A stretch of 64,000 bases of DNA from Adiantum capillus-veneris (Eukaryota; Streptophyta; Polypodiopsida; Polypodiales; Pteridaceae), in assembly GCA_014529385.2 (NCBI GenBank), contig CM043944.1:174804740-174868739 (forward strand), written 5' to 3'. The notes beneath the pieces were generated by a model that was not told the DNA's origin, searched no databases, and saw nothing but the letters and a program-made list of their open reading frames with translations. How positions within the stretch are numbered: position 1 is the first letter of the stretch; each line of letters starts with the position of its first letter. A program made the position numbers and the translations under genes. Of the stretch, positions 1 through 9,497 are shown one piece after another.

Positions 1-591
1 CATCAGCGTTTTCAGTTTTCAGTTTTCAGTATCAAGACTCTATAGTAGAACCCCCAAACCTCGTAGATCTCACCCTCCCGCAACAGATTCTCGTCGCACA
101 GTCAGATCAGCGAGCGTTTGTAGATTCAGCCCGGAAAATGCAGATTTCAGCATCTGCGTTTTCAGCACGTCGTCGTTGCATCGCCGTCGTCACCGACATA
201 GAGTCAGAATTTAATAGATAAGAATTTGCAGATTTTAGCCATTAGTGTTTTCAGATTTCAGCGCGTCTCGTCGTCGTCCTTACCGTCATCGACATTGTCG
301 ACAAGTCCAAAGCATTGTAGAGATTTGTGCAATCAATATAGACCACTCTCGCCATAGAGAGTGGGGCCTTCAGAGGAGGGTTTGACAACATTTTGGTGTC
401 GTATTCTTCTCTCTCTATCTCTCAGTCTCAGCACCTTCATTCACAGTGTTTGCCACTTTGTTTGTGATCATTTGCACTTTCTCACGAAAGGAACGGAAGG
501 CTCTCCCTTCCATAGGTAAAAGGAACCTTGAGCACAGTTCGGAGCACTCATCTTGAGCAAAGTTCAACATTCATTTCCGCTGCACCTTACA
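1..591 (+). mobile_element. LTR A, 3' part
   Basis: This is the downstream part of the same LTR that bounds element A: repeated CAGCGTTTT-like motifs, an R/U5-like stretch with CTCTCTATCTCTCAGTCTCA, and the terminus CACCTTACA at 591. It is cut by the window start. It joins directly to a family B LTR remnant at 592. The second copy of this junction is at 11281/11282. Confidence 0.7.
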
Positions 592-887
592 TTTTGGGGT
601 TGTACTTTTAGCAACCCTTGTAACCTTTATAAGTGTGGGCAAGGCTCCCACTTCTCAGAGCATCTGGATGCAGAGTCTGAGAGTGAGACCTCCCACTCCC
701 TTGTACTTTGAGTTGCAGATTAATACAAAAAGAACTACCAAAAGGGGCGCCAGTCTTTGGGTCCAACATCTCTAGGCATGGAACTTCGCCGGGCCGTGTC
801 AAATCAATTGTGAACTATTTTTGAAGTGAATTCCTGTCATGTCACGATAGAATCTTGACTTGGAGTGTCCATGTCTATTATACACAC
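592..887 (+). mobile_element. LTR B remnant
   Basis: This matches the reverse complement of the solo LTR at 11815-12346 from its TTTTGGGG...CTCTGC stretch to its GACTTGGAGTGTCC end. It contains the AAAGGGGCGCC module shared by families B and C. The 5' part of the LTR is absent, replaced by the end of LTR A. It is part of the duplicated segment; the paralogous copy is at about 11282-11581. Confidence 0.65.
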
Positions 888-1180
888 CCTCCCCCCCCCG
901 GGTCACACTGCCCTCCTGCCCTGCCCGCACTGCCACATTGCCCTCGCCTTCCAACTATTGTTTTTTCTTCCCCTCAACCCATTGCCCGGGCTGCCTTGAA
1001 AGTACTGAGCAGCCCAAAACCCTTAGCCCTCCCCCCCTCCCTTGCCCCTTGGCCGCCTGCTGTCTATTTTCAACTTCTTGCCAGGGTGACTAGCCGCCTC
1101 TGGGTTGGTCAGCAAGGTGCCCCCCTTCGTCATCTTCGCTATGCCTCAACCCTGGGGTTTCTTCACAGCAGCAGCCATAG
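888..1180 (+). other. C-rich leader before the small duplicated ORF
   Basis: This is a pyrimidine-rich stretch with poly-C runs (about 887-900 and 1030-1045), also present in copy 2 at about 11582-12414. No convincing coding frame is present: the long frames are low-complexity proline-rich shadows. In copy 2 a solo LTR interrupts this leader at a CAAGG site. It may be a 5' leader or promoter for the ORF that starts at 1181, but no TATA element was identified. Confidence 0.4.
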
Positions 1181-1335
1181 ATGGAGGATTCTACTCCGAC
1201 TGAGAAATACTCCGCAGAACCCACCATCCGACTTGCACTCGTGCAAATGGAGCAAGCAAGCCTTGCGATAGACGTGGAGCTCCTGGAGGCCACCTCTATT
1301 ATCCACAAGATTATTAGTACCCGACCTAGTAGAGG

Positions 1336-1340
1336 CAAGG
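1336..1340. repeat. Target-site duplication of element A, left
   Basis: CAAGG occurs immediately before the left LTR and again at 5982-5986 immediately after the right LTR. The paralogous empty site at 12551-12590 has it once, in AGAGGCAAGGTGCGC. Confidence 0.9.
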
Positions 1341-2438
1341 CGTCACGTGAAACATCGAACCCTATGTGTCCGTGGACAAGCTACAGCATGACTAGGGTTC
1401 AATTCAGTCAAGTCTGTCTAGAATAGAAAGTGATCTGGCACTTTTGTGAGTCTGTTCGCAGACCGTGCATGTCCAGGCACTTAGATTAGATTCATATCCT
1501 CCGGTTGCACACAACATGATCATCAGCATTACCATCAGAATCCATCAGGGGAATTTTCCAGTGCATTAAATCTATTTTCTCTATTTTTAAAATTTTTCAC
1601 TTATTTATTAAGTGACTTTTGTTGGGAACTAGGTAGGGCAATTTTGCTAAGATAATATATAAGCAACCTAGCACTAGCACTATCTGGTAGAGGAGGAGAA
1701 TGGGCATCAGGCAATTTATTGCGGTAGGCTTCTCTCTCTCACTCTCAGCAAGAACAAGAACCCATCAGCCTGGCGTTTTTCCACAAAGCAACCTGGCATT
1801 TTCAGCAAGGAAAAGCTAGCAATTTCAGCGTTGCCCCGGCGATCTTCAGCAGCGTTTTCCATCACAGATTCAGCCCTACACTTGGCGTTTTTGAACAGCC
1901 TCAGCCAGCGTTTTGAGGATAGCAACCTCAGCGGTTTTGACAGCCCTAATCAGCGTTTTGTACCAACACTTCAGTACTAGCAGCATAGCGTTTTTGTAGC
2001 ATAAATTCAATGCTTAAGAAATTCAGCAGCTTAGCGTTTTAGCAACAACAGCAATTCAGCGATTCGAAGCATTCAGTTTTCAGCTTTAGACTCATCCTCG
2101 TTGTCCACACCGTTGGCCTCGACATAGCAAGCATTTAGACTCATTGCATCAGCCATTGTATCAGATTGTGCAATCAATAGTAGACCACTCCCACCATCGA
2201 GAGTGGGGTCCTTGGAGGAGGTTTTTACAACATCCGTGGTGTCGTATTCTCTTCTCTCTCTATCTCTCAGTCTCATGCACCTTCATTCACAATGTCCATT
2301 CACTTTGTTCATGTCCATTGCACTCTCTCACTAAAGGACCGAAAGGCTCTCCCTTCCGTAAGTAAAAGGAACCCTTGAGCAGAGTTCGGAGCACTCATCT
2401 TGAGCAAAGTTCAACATTCACTTCTGCTATACTTTACA
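1341..2438 (+). repeat. 5' LTR of element A
   Basis: About 1098 bp, matching 4888-5981 along its full length with a few percent differences. It ends in CTTTACA at 2438. U3 contains the TATA-like AATATATAAGC near 1655. The part after about 1690 is studded with CAGCGTTTT-like motifs. Confidence 0.9.
1653..1664 (+). promoter_or_regulatory. TATA box of LTR A (5' copy)
   Basis: AATATATAAGCAACC sits about 310 bases into the LTR and recurs at about 5200-5212 in the right LTR. It is the best candidate for the core promoter, with transcription expected roughly 30 bases downstream. No start site can be read from sequence alone. Confidence 0.5.
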
Positions 2439-2439
2439 T

Positions 2440-2450
2440 TGGTACCAACT
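2440..2450 (+). other. Possible primer binding site of element A
   Basis: TGGTACCAACT lies one base after the LTR end. It resembles the start of the initiator-Met tRNA site TGGTATCAGAGC but diverges after the first five to eight bases, so it is a degenerate site or uses another tRNA. Confidence 0.45.
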
Positions 2451-2490
2451 CCTAGAATATAGAAATAGGAATGAGGGACCTAAAAGTGGT

Positions 2491-3260
2491 TTGGGTAGCT
2501 TAGTGGGAACAAATATGGCAATTGCCGGTGATGCCATCAATTGGTACCACGCATGGCAAGAGGCACAGTTAGCCGCGCACCTAGAGGAAGCCGACGAATT
2601 CACGCCCCTTTCCTTCCATTGGGCCGATTTCCACGACAAGCTCAAGGCACGGTTTATGCCACCTCAGTATCTTGCAGGATTGAAGGATGATTGGCGCGGT
2701 CTCAAGAAAATGGTATGCCAGTTATGTCTTTCTCTAATCGTGTTTTGCAGCTCGACACTCAATTACGCAAATCGGATGCGGAGCGTAAGGAGGCATTCCT
2801 TCATGGATTGGACGAGTATATCAAGTATGATGTCGAGGTGCTCGATCCAATCGATCTCAACAAGGCGGTAGCGATTGCTCTCGCACAGGAGATGAAGCAC
2901 AACAAGGAAAAGCCTAAGGAAAACAAGACTTCGACAAGTACCTCTCAGACCTCTCAGAACCCTCAGAACGGTAAGAATGGTAACTCTTCTAACCAATCTT
3001 CCAATAGTCTCTCAAAAAAGAACTCTTCCAATGAACCTAAGGGTAAAACTAACACAATTGCTAAACCTAAACTCACTCTAGATGAAAAGGTAGCACAAGG
3101 AATTTTAGGAGGATACATCACGTCGGAAGAGCAAAGCACTTATTCTAAGGAAGGTTGTTGTTTTCATTCTCACATTAAGGGTCACATAAAAAGAACATGT
3201 CCTAAACTTGACTCTAACGAATCTAAAGAATCCACAGAACCCACTTCCTCTGTCAATGCA
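2491..3260 (+). pseudogene. Gag of element A (frameshifted)
   Basis: This is a Gypsy-type capsid region. The first frame carries INWYHAWQEAQLAAHLEE and FKARFMPPQY-like residues (2491 to about 2710); it then continues in another frame as SFSNRVLQLDTQLRKSDAER and a lysine-rich tail (about 2715 onward). The shift lies near the AAGAAAATGG at about 2705. A zinc-knuckle position at about 3155-3200 reads C-x2-S-x4-H-x4-C, so the second Cys is lost (TCT in place of TGT). The usual N-terminal part of Gag is short or missing. The protein would normally assemble the particle and bind element RNA. This copy cannot make a full Gag in one frame. Confidence 0.8.
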
Positions 3261-3299
3261 ATAAATGAGAACACGAGTGTGCCCCAAGTTGCTCATGAC

Positions 3300-3760
3300 C
3301 CTCCCATTGATGATTCTCTCATTAAATGTTATGGTCATATGACGGGGCAGCGTTTTGTCATATTGTTTGACCCAGGAAGTATGCATGATGTGAGCAGTCC
3401 CTCTCTGTTTGAGAGAGCCCGCCTAGAGGTTAAGTCAGAAATCTCCTCTTGAGGTCTCTTGCTTCGCTCCCAGTATGGACTCTCTCATCTCGAAAGAGTG
3501 CCTTGATGTGTTGTTTACAGTTCAACAAGTTGTTTTTCGTAGAAATTTTTTTCTTTCTCCTCTCTCAGGATGTGATATGATTTTGGGCATTCGATGGTTT
3601 CGTGAGCATAACCCTCTCGTTGATTGGGCGGAAAATACGTTCACTTTCAATGCCAAAAGTGACTCTCTCATTGTCATTCGTGGAGAGCAAGTTGTTCATT
3701 GTCCATCTCTCATTTCTAATGTGCAGGCGAAGATTGAAAGGATTCATGAGAAGGAGACTC
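3300..3760 (+). pseudogene. Retropepsin of element A (frameshifted)
   Basis: An aspartic-protease-like stretch around 3330-3450 has FDPGS where DSG or DTG is expected, then a stop at 3450. The second half follows in another frame at 3475 with the typical flap/end signature DMILGIRWFREHNPLVDW. Both the active-site change (Asp-Pro-Gly) and the frame break argue that it is inactive. In autonomous relatives reverse transcriptase follows directly. Here an Asp/His repeat follows instead. Confidence 0.75.
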
Positions 3761-3789
3761 TCTCAGTCTCTTCTTCCCCAAAGCATGAC

Positions 3790-3960
3790 ACACAAGATTT
3801 GCATGATGATAAGCGTGATGACTTGAATGATAATGATAAGCATGATGATTTGAATGACAATGATAAGCATGATGATTTGCATGATGATCACGATGTGATT
3901 TCTCACGAGCATGATGATTTGTATGATCAAGACGTGATTGCTCAAAAGGATGATGGTTTA
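3790..3960 (+). repeat. Acidic tandem repeat in element A ORF
   Basis: A short unit encoding KHDDLNDND / KHDDLHDDH is repeated about six times in frame with the preceding protease frame. DNA units such as GATAAGCATGATGA are visible. It takes the place where reverse transcriptase would begin. The function is unknown. The frame ends at 4107 after an unrelated tail. Confidence 0.75.
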
Positions 3961-4109
3961 GTTGATGTTTTTTCTAGCGAAGCTAACCTCGTTGCAGAGT
4001 CGATCAATCACGAAGAATCAATATTGGCTTTTGAGTCGAGGTCCACAGCACTCCCCCCAGGCAGGTTTGATCAAATACGACGAACCGATCTTGGCTCTCG
4101 AACCTAGGT

Positions 4110-4875
4110 CCAAAGAACCCTTACAAGAAGTACTATGTATTCGAATGATTTGTCAGTACACACGCATTGTTGGAGTGTTCCATTCGTGATCGTTTCCTAT
4201 ATTCTAGTCAGCGTCTTTATGTAATCCCTTTTCATAGGCATGAAATATTGTACGTTGAGCATGTTTCACTCATGAATGAGCACGGATGTATGCGGATTGT
4301 TCATGAAAAGCTGAAAAGTATGCAATCATGGAAGTCACATTCCATGTCTCTTCCTTGGCATGACACAATTGTAGAAAGAGCACATGAAAGTATGAGCACT
4401 GAGCATGAGCATTTCCGTTGTGAATTGCCACAGTTGATTGATTTAGATCAGAAAGACAAGATTCGATCTCATTGTTTGCGTGTGTGTGGTGAACGGGTTG
4501 GCACTCCGTCTATTTGTTCATCTACATTGCATGCACAGTCTTTGAGGAAGCCGAGATTTTTTCCAATCACTTTACATGGAATAGGTATGTTCATGTTTTC
4601 TGTTGGAAGTGGTTTCAGGAATTTTCAGCCATGGAGATTCTTGAAGAAGGAAGAAGAATGACTCTAGATGAAGTTGAAGCATTGAAGGAGCTACAAATGA
4701 CTTTGTGTTGCTTTGGGCGCGGCCCAAAGAAGCAAGCGTTGCAGACTTTTATGAAGTTCAAGTATTACACGACCCACGTATCAGAGTGGGCCGGCGAAGA
4801 GTCTTTTCCAGAATTTCGGATCTTGTTGGCGATTTCCCTCGACGCCATACAGTTCCGTACCAGTACCTCACTTTG
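4110..4875 (+). other. 3' internal region of element A with short ORF remnants
   Basis: Two overlapping frames (4167-4661 and 4514-4876) have no recognisable domain. The last stretch, with RVGRRRVFSRISDL-like residues in one frame, resembles the tail that follows the integrase in Gypsy polyproteins, and it ends just before the polypurine tract. This suggests that the pol core was deleted while the extreme 3' end was kept. No integrase catalytic motif is present. Confidence 0.4.
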
Positions 4876-4887
4876 AAAAGGAGGGGA
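4876..4887 (+). other. Polypurine tract of element A
   Basis: AAAAGGAGGGGA lies immediately before the 3' LTR, as expected for the plus-strand priming site. Confidence 0.8.
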
Positions 4888-5981
4888 TGTCACGTGACAC
4901 ATCCAACCCTATGTGTCTGTGGACAAGCTACAGCATGACTAGGGTTCAGTTCAGTCAAGTCTGTCTAGAATAGGAAGTGATCTGGCACTTTTGTGAGTCT
5001 GTTCGCAGACCGTGCATGTCCAGGCACTTAGATTAGATACATATCCTCCGGTTGCACACAACATGATCATCAGCATTACCATTAGAATCCATCTGGGGAA
5101 TTTTCCAGTGCATTAAACCTATTTTCCCTATTTTTGACATTTTTCACTTATTTATTAAGTGACTTGTTGGGAACTAGGTAGGGCAATTTTGCTAAGATAA
5201 TATATAAGCAACCTAGCACTAGCACTATAGTGGAGAAGAAAGGGCATCAGGCAATTTACTGCAGCAGCGGGATTCTCTCTCCCACTCTCAACAAGAACAA
5301 GAACCCATCAGCCTGGCGTTTTTCTACAAAGCAGCTTGGCGTTTTCAGAAAGAAAAAGCCATCAACTTCAGCCCTGCCCTGGCGATCTTCAGCAGCGTTT
5401 TCCATCACAAATTCAGCCCTACACTTGGTGTTTTTGAACAGCCTCAGCCAGCGTTTTTGGGAAAGCAACCTTAGCGGTTTTGACAGTCCTAATCAGCATT
5501 TTTCACCAGCACTTCAGCACCAACAGCATAGCGTTTTTGTAGGAGAAATTCAGCGCTAAATAAATTCAGCAGCACAGCGTTTTAGCAAGAACAAAAATTC
5601 AGCGATTCGAAGCATTCAGTTTTCAGCTTTAGACTCGTCCTCGTTGTCCACACCGTCGGCCTCAACATAGCAAGCATTTAGACTCATTGCATCAGCCATT
5701 GTATCAGATTGTGCAATCAATAGTAGACCACTCTCGCCATCGAGAGTGGGACCCTTGGAGGAGGGTTTTACAACATCTCTGTTGTCGTATTCTCTTCTCT
5801 CTCTATCTCTCAGTCTCATGCACCTTCATGCACAGTGTCCATTCACTTTGTTTGTGCCCATTGCACTCTCTCACTAAAGGAACGGAAGGCTCTCCCTTCC
5901 GTAAGTAAAAGGAACCCTTGAGCACAGTTTGGAGCACTCATCTTGAGCAAAGTTCAACATTCACTTCCGCTACACCTTACA
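4888..5981 (+). repeat. 3' LTR of element A
   Basis: About 1094 bp, TGTCACGTG to CACCTTACA, followed at 5982 by the CAAGG target duplication. It contains the same TATA-like element (about 5200) and CAGCGTTTT motif series as the 5' LTR. Confidence 0.9.
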
Positions 5982-6149
5982 CAAGGTGCGCAACCTCCTC
6001 CAAGCATGCCTTCTCTCAGAAGCAGGAAAGATCATCGATGTACAATTCTCAAACGTGGTTACTACTAGATCAAGTTTGAGACTCTCGAGATGGTAACCAA
6101 GGTCATTTCAATAAGTCTCCTCGCAATTTGTGCAGTATGAGCTCACGTT

Positions 6150-6230
6150 CGACAGTGTGTCACGAGATAGGCACCACGTGCCAATGGAAAAGAACAGACT
6201 GAACAGACTTTAAGCACTTCATAACAATTG

Positions 6231-6272
<42 letters not shown>

Positions 6273-6564
6273 ACACGACATAGAGTGGCGGAATTCCACC
6301 CCAAAGAGTATTGGCCCCAAACCTTGGCTCCCCTTTCGGTATTTCTTTATATTACTTGAACTCAGTGCAATGCCAATACTCCAGACTCTGTCACAAACTG
6401 CTTACGGTTCAAGCCCTGAAGAATGGAGCCAACTTGAAGATCCCGGTCAAGGGGCCTAAACCCTAAGAAGACAAGCAACAACAAAAGAAGAAGTCCTACC
6501 AACTTATGGGACCCCGTCCGATGGGACCCAAGTGACATAAAAGCATTTAGAATAATGTTGGACC
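6150..6564 (-). mobile_element. LTR C fragment, reverse orientation
   Basis: The reverse complement of this stretch matches 6897-7066: GGCACGTGG, then a pyrimidine/purine microsatellite, then TGGAATTCCGCCAC, then the module ending CCGAAAGGGG. It includes a (GA)n run at about 6235-6271. The same fragment ends copy 2 of the duplication at about 12745-13158. Confidence 0.65.
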
Positions 6565-7066
6565 CTCAAGGCTCACACACAGCGTGAAACTGATGACGTG
6601 GCAGTTGTACGGAGGCTCCGGAAATTACGCTGACAGTACTGGCGTGAGAGGCTGTACAAATTTCCGCGTTCTTCGTTGACTACTGACATGGCAGTTGTAC
6701 GGATTTCCATGATTTTATGCTAGCAGCTTTTTGGCATTGCTCTTGGACTAGAAGCTTTTGAGTTTGAAGGCTTATCATGTAAACTACTTTTGGGGCCTAG
6801 GGCCTTTAAATATGAGGCCATGGGCTCATTCTTTGGCATGCTTCCTGGAGAAGGTGAAGAGCCTGGAGTACTTCCTTGTACTATGTTGGTGCAATGTAAA
6901 GAAATACCGAAAGGGGCGCCAAGGTTTGGGGCCAATACTCTCTGGCGTGGAATTCCGCCACTCCGTGTCGTGTGTCGTCTCTCTCTTTCAGTTCATTCGT
7001 TATTGAAGTGCTAAAATTCTAATCAATCTGTTCTTTTCTATTGGCACGTGGTACCCGTCTTGTGGC
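6565..7066 (+). mobile_element. LTR C copy, forward orientation
   Basis: It has a U3-like region with repeated GACGTGGCAGTTGTACGG motifs, a TATA-like CCTTTAAATATG near 6803, the module AAATACCGAAAGGGGCGCC at about 6900 and an end near CACGTGGTACCCGTC. Together with the reversed fragments on both sides it makes an inverted-repeat cluster. No internal region or target duplication was identified. Confidence 0.55.
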
Positions 7067-7325
7067 AAACTCTTCACCTTCTCCAAGAAGCATGCCAGAG
7101 ACCGAGCCCTCTGGACATATTTAAAGGCCCTTGGCCTCGAAAAGCAGTTACATAAAAAGTATTCAAAGTCAAAAGCAGCAGGTCCAAAAGTTGCCAACGC
7201 AAAAGCAAGAAAATCCGTACAGCCCTGCCGCGTCAGCAGCCAACGTAAAACCAAAAAATTCGTACAATCTGCCTCGTCACCAGCCAGCGTAAAATCTGGA
7301 AATCCGTACAATCATGATCGTACAA
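7067..7325 (-). mobile_element. LTR C U3 fragment, reverse orientation
   Basis: Its reverse complement matches 6600-6870, including GGGCCTTTAAATATG and CTTGGAGAAGGTGAAGAG. It contains about three diverged tandem units of roughly 48 bp with the motif TGTACGGATTT and GACGCGGCAG. It abuts the forward copy head to head. Confidence 0.55.
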
Positions 7326-7329
7326 ACTT

Positions 7330-7600
7330 CGACAAATGAAAGTAGTAAGAGAAAGAGAAATCTGGAAAAAAAAGAAAAGGATGCGCGAGCCAAACTCACT
7401 CCTCAAGAGAGAGAGAGAGCTACATCAAGGAGGTGAAGTGCTTTGGATGTGGGGAAACGGGGCATCTCTCCGAAGTTCCCTAAAAAGACACAGCAAGAAC
7501 ACAACGACAAGGACGCAGAGAGACTTGAGAGTTCAAGAGCAGCTGAGGAACGTGGACGAAAAGGCAAGATGAAAATAGGATTGGTTCCAGATTGCGTTGT
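7330..7600 (+). pseudogene. Gag zinc-knuckle fragment (Gypsy type)
   Basis: A plus-strand frame encodes EVKCFGCGETGHLSEVP at about 7430-7480 and then stops. This is a CCHC knuckle whose last Cys is lost. The basic, Glu/Arg-rich sequence before it fits a Gag tail. No capsid domain is left. It probably belongs with the protease fragment at 8560-8775. Confidence 0.5.
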
Positions 7601-8440
7601 TGGGAAACAAGCAAACTGAAACACCTCTATAGTGATGTCACCCAAGAGCGTTGAAAGAGAACTACAAGACACCAAAAGCTTCGCAAAATCCTTTTGAAAC
7701 ACCACAAGTCCAATAGGAGTAGACCCTTGGGAATTTACTAGCCGTCGCCCACCCAAGAGACTATGTCACATAGGAGCAAAACCTTGCCAAAGCATGGATT
7801 TACAGCACACGCCGACCAATGCATATGAAGACAAGAGCCTCTCCTTTCACAATCAAACATCACAAACCCACAAATTCAACATCAATTCCACAATTCATAG
7901 ATACATGCTCTCCGAATCTGTCTATACACAATTTGCCACTAGGCTGCCATAGCCATAACCCTGCAGAGAACTAGTTGTAACCTGATGAGCACAACTCCAA
8001 TTGGGGCACTTTAAAGCTTGAGAGAAAGCTTGAAAAATGACTGGCGAGAAATATGAAGATGACTAAAATTGATTCCATACGCCCCCATGAGCAAAATTGA
8101 CGCGAGCAGAGAGCTGTCCCAGCACGACTACACGTAGAGAAGGCTAGTCGGAGCAAAAAAATGCATCCAAGAGCACCAAGGAGACAGAACGAGCTAAAAC
8201 CTGCAAATTTCTGATGTTTGGATGAAATTGTTTTAGTTTGTACATGAGTTTTAGTTATATACAAGGCTCACTTCAAAAAACTCACTGACGGGCACTTACA
8301 GTAGCCAAAAAGCTGTCACTAGACTAGCGACTTGCAGTGCATGTACATGTGCTTGCTAAAGCAAGCTAAAAAACCCACAAAAAGAAAGCCCACACGTCCT
8401 TTTGACATCGGGCATCATGTCCATATGTACAAATTTACAA
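7600..8440. other. No recognisable feature
   Basis: No convincing ORF, LTR terminus or RNA gene was seen. The sequence is likely diverged retroelement internal DNA, since it is bracketed by a gag fragment and a protease fragment on the plus strand. Confidence 0.3.
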
Positions 8441-8554
8441 AAAACGGGGTGTCAGAAATGCGCCCAACAGCGTGGGTACCGATCCCAGGACGATGGACGA
8501 AAGTACAAAACTTTGCTGAGCTTGGGGAAAAGTTAAAGTACAAGAAGCCCTGGT

Positions 8555-8775
8555 TTTTTTTTATGGAGGAGCCAAGGCTAACTTCATTTCACCGGAATTG
8601 GCGGCGCGGCTCAAGATCACTCCCGATCGAATGGGACCTCTTGCAGAGGCAGTTCTAGCGGCACTCGGCAGGGACGTAGCCATTACACTTGTCATTGGCA
8701 AACTTCGGTTGCATTGTCAGGGATATTTTGGACATGAGGACTTTTACATAATGCCTTTGGAAGGTTGTGATGAGT
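8555..8775 (+). pseudogene. Retropepsin fragment (Gypsy type)
   Basis: The plus-strand frame shows ANFISPELAARLKI and, further on, QGYFGHEDFYIMPLEGCD. This is the standard order of a Gypsy protease: the residues after the active-site DSGA, then the flap region. The active-site Asp is replaced (GGAKANF). The fragment stops abruptly at about 8775, where minus-strand gag sequence begins, so it was cut by a rearrangement or insertion. Confidence 0.65.
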
Positions 8776-9484
8776 CCGAACTAGACGAGTCCTCTGTAGA
8801 ACTGTCAACCACGGGGCGAGATTTAGACTTCTTTGCCTTTTTCTTGCCCTTTCTGAAGCTTTGCTTTTTGCTTCGCTTTTTGTCTTCTTCGCTCAAGTCA
8901 GATGAGCTAGAAGAACTGTCAGAAGAAGAAGAAGAAGAAGAAGGATTGGGTACTCCTTCAAATCGAAAACGCTTCTTCTGCTTTCTTGCCTTTTCAAATG
9001 TAGACTGACGATCCAAATAACCTAGGAAGTCAACGCCTTTCTTTTTTCTTTTTGTCGTGCTTTTTAGCTTTGTTCTGCGCGTCAAAAAGTTGAGCAATTC
9101 GTGCATCAATCACCTCTTCTAATTCTTGCTCTGTATACTTCCTAGGAGTAGGAGGTTTTCTGAGAGCGGGTTTGCGGGGTGATTTTGTGGTCTCCCGCCA
9201 TTGCGTGTGCAGCTCATCGAAAGAAGTCTGGCTAATATATTTTGCAAATTTTTGGTCCTTTGCAAAATTAAGCATCATCTTTGTTGCATCGCCGATGAAT
9301 TGTCGACGCTCCATCTCTTGACGCTACGTTTGAGTAGGCCGAGGCGGGCCGTACTCCTCGCGTGAATCTTCGTTTTTGATCTCTTCCCACATCTCCGGAT
9401 GCAGAGAAAGTCGACTGATCTTTGCCTAAAGCCATAGGTGCCACGTAAAAGGATCGGATTTCCCGTAGGAGAGAAATCGGCCGC
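8776..9484 (-). pseudogene. Gag-like ORF of element B (minus)
   Basis: The minus frame reads MWEEIKNEDSREEYGPPRP, then a TAG (9324-9326), then MERRQFIGDATKMMLNFAKD and a Lys/Glu-rich region with a long Ser/Asp/Lys-rich C-terminal tract (about 8770-8960). It lies directly downstream of a primer binding site, so it is the first ORF of an LTR element. No capsid or zinc-knuckle motif is clear. Frame changes occur near 9030-9110. The ORF is cut at 8776 by a plus-strand protease fragment. Confidence 0.55.
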
Positions 9485-9496
9485 GCTCTGATACCA
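9485..9496 (-). other. Primer binding site of element B (initiator-Met tRNA)
   Basis: The minus strand reads TGGTATCAGAGC, the classic plant initiator-Met primer site, one base after the LTR end at 9498. This fixes the orientation of the element. Confidence 0.85.
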
Positions 9497-9497
9497 C

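Larger units (their letters stand above)
1341..5981 (+). mobile_element. Element A: non-autonomous Ty3/Gypsy-like LTR retrotransposon
   Basis: This is a complete element of about 4.64 kb with LTRs at 1341-2438 and 4888-5981, a possible primer binding site at 2440, a polypurine tract at 4876-4887 and a 5-bp target duplication CAAGG. The internal region carries a broken gag and a broken retropepsin, then an Asp/His-rich repeat and a short 3' ORF. I see no reverse transcriptase, RNase H or integrase motif, and the internal region (2.45 kb) is too short for them. It therefore resembles TR-GAG type non-autonomous elements mobilised by a partner. The first LTR base reads C instead of T (CGTCACGTG versus TGTCACGTG on the right). 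Confidence 0.88.
1181..6096 (+). pseudogene. Small unknown ORF, interrupted by element A
   Basis: The reading frame beginning MEDSTPTEKY at 1181 is cut after its STRPSRGK stretch by element A at 1340/1341. It resumes at 5982 and ends at a TAA at 6094-6096. The paralogue at 12415-12687 is uninterrupted at this point and encodes 90 residues, which shows what the unbroken frame looks like. I do not recognise the protein. It is predicted to be helical and has no motif I can name. It may be a captured host fragment or part of an unrecognised element. The insertion makes this copy a pseudogene. Confidence 0.6.
1..6564. repeat. Segmental duplication, copy 1 (split by element A)
   Basis: The sequence at 1-1340 followed by 5982-6564 is collinear with 10751-13158. 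It runs through an LTR A tail, a family B LTR remnant, a C-rich leader, a small ORF and a reversed family C LTR fragment. Copy 1 starts before the window. Homology ends at about 6564, where copy 2 diverges at about 13158. Copy 1 differs by the insertion of element A, while copy 2 differs by a solo LTR at 11815-12346. The match was seen by eye over many hundreds of bases. Confidence 0.85.

Noticed and set aside
1181-1426. 81-codon ORF running into LTR A
   Set aside because: The part after 1340 is transposon sequence. The true frame continues after the insertion, as copy 2 shows.
9485-9496. Possible tRNA-Met gene
   Set aside because: Only the 12-base complement of the tRNA 3' end is present. 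It is a primer binding site, with no cloverleaf.
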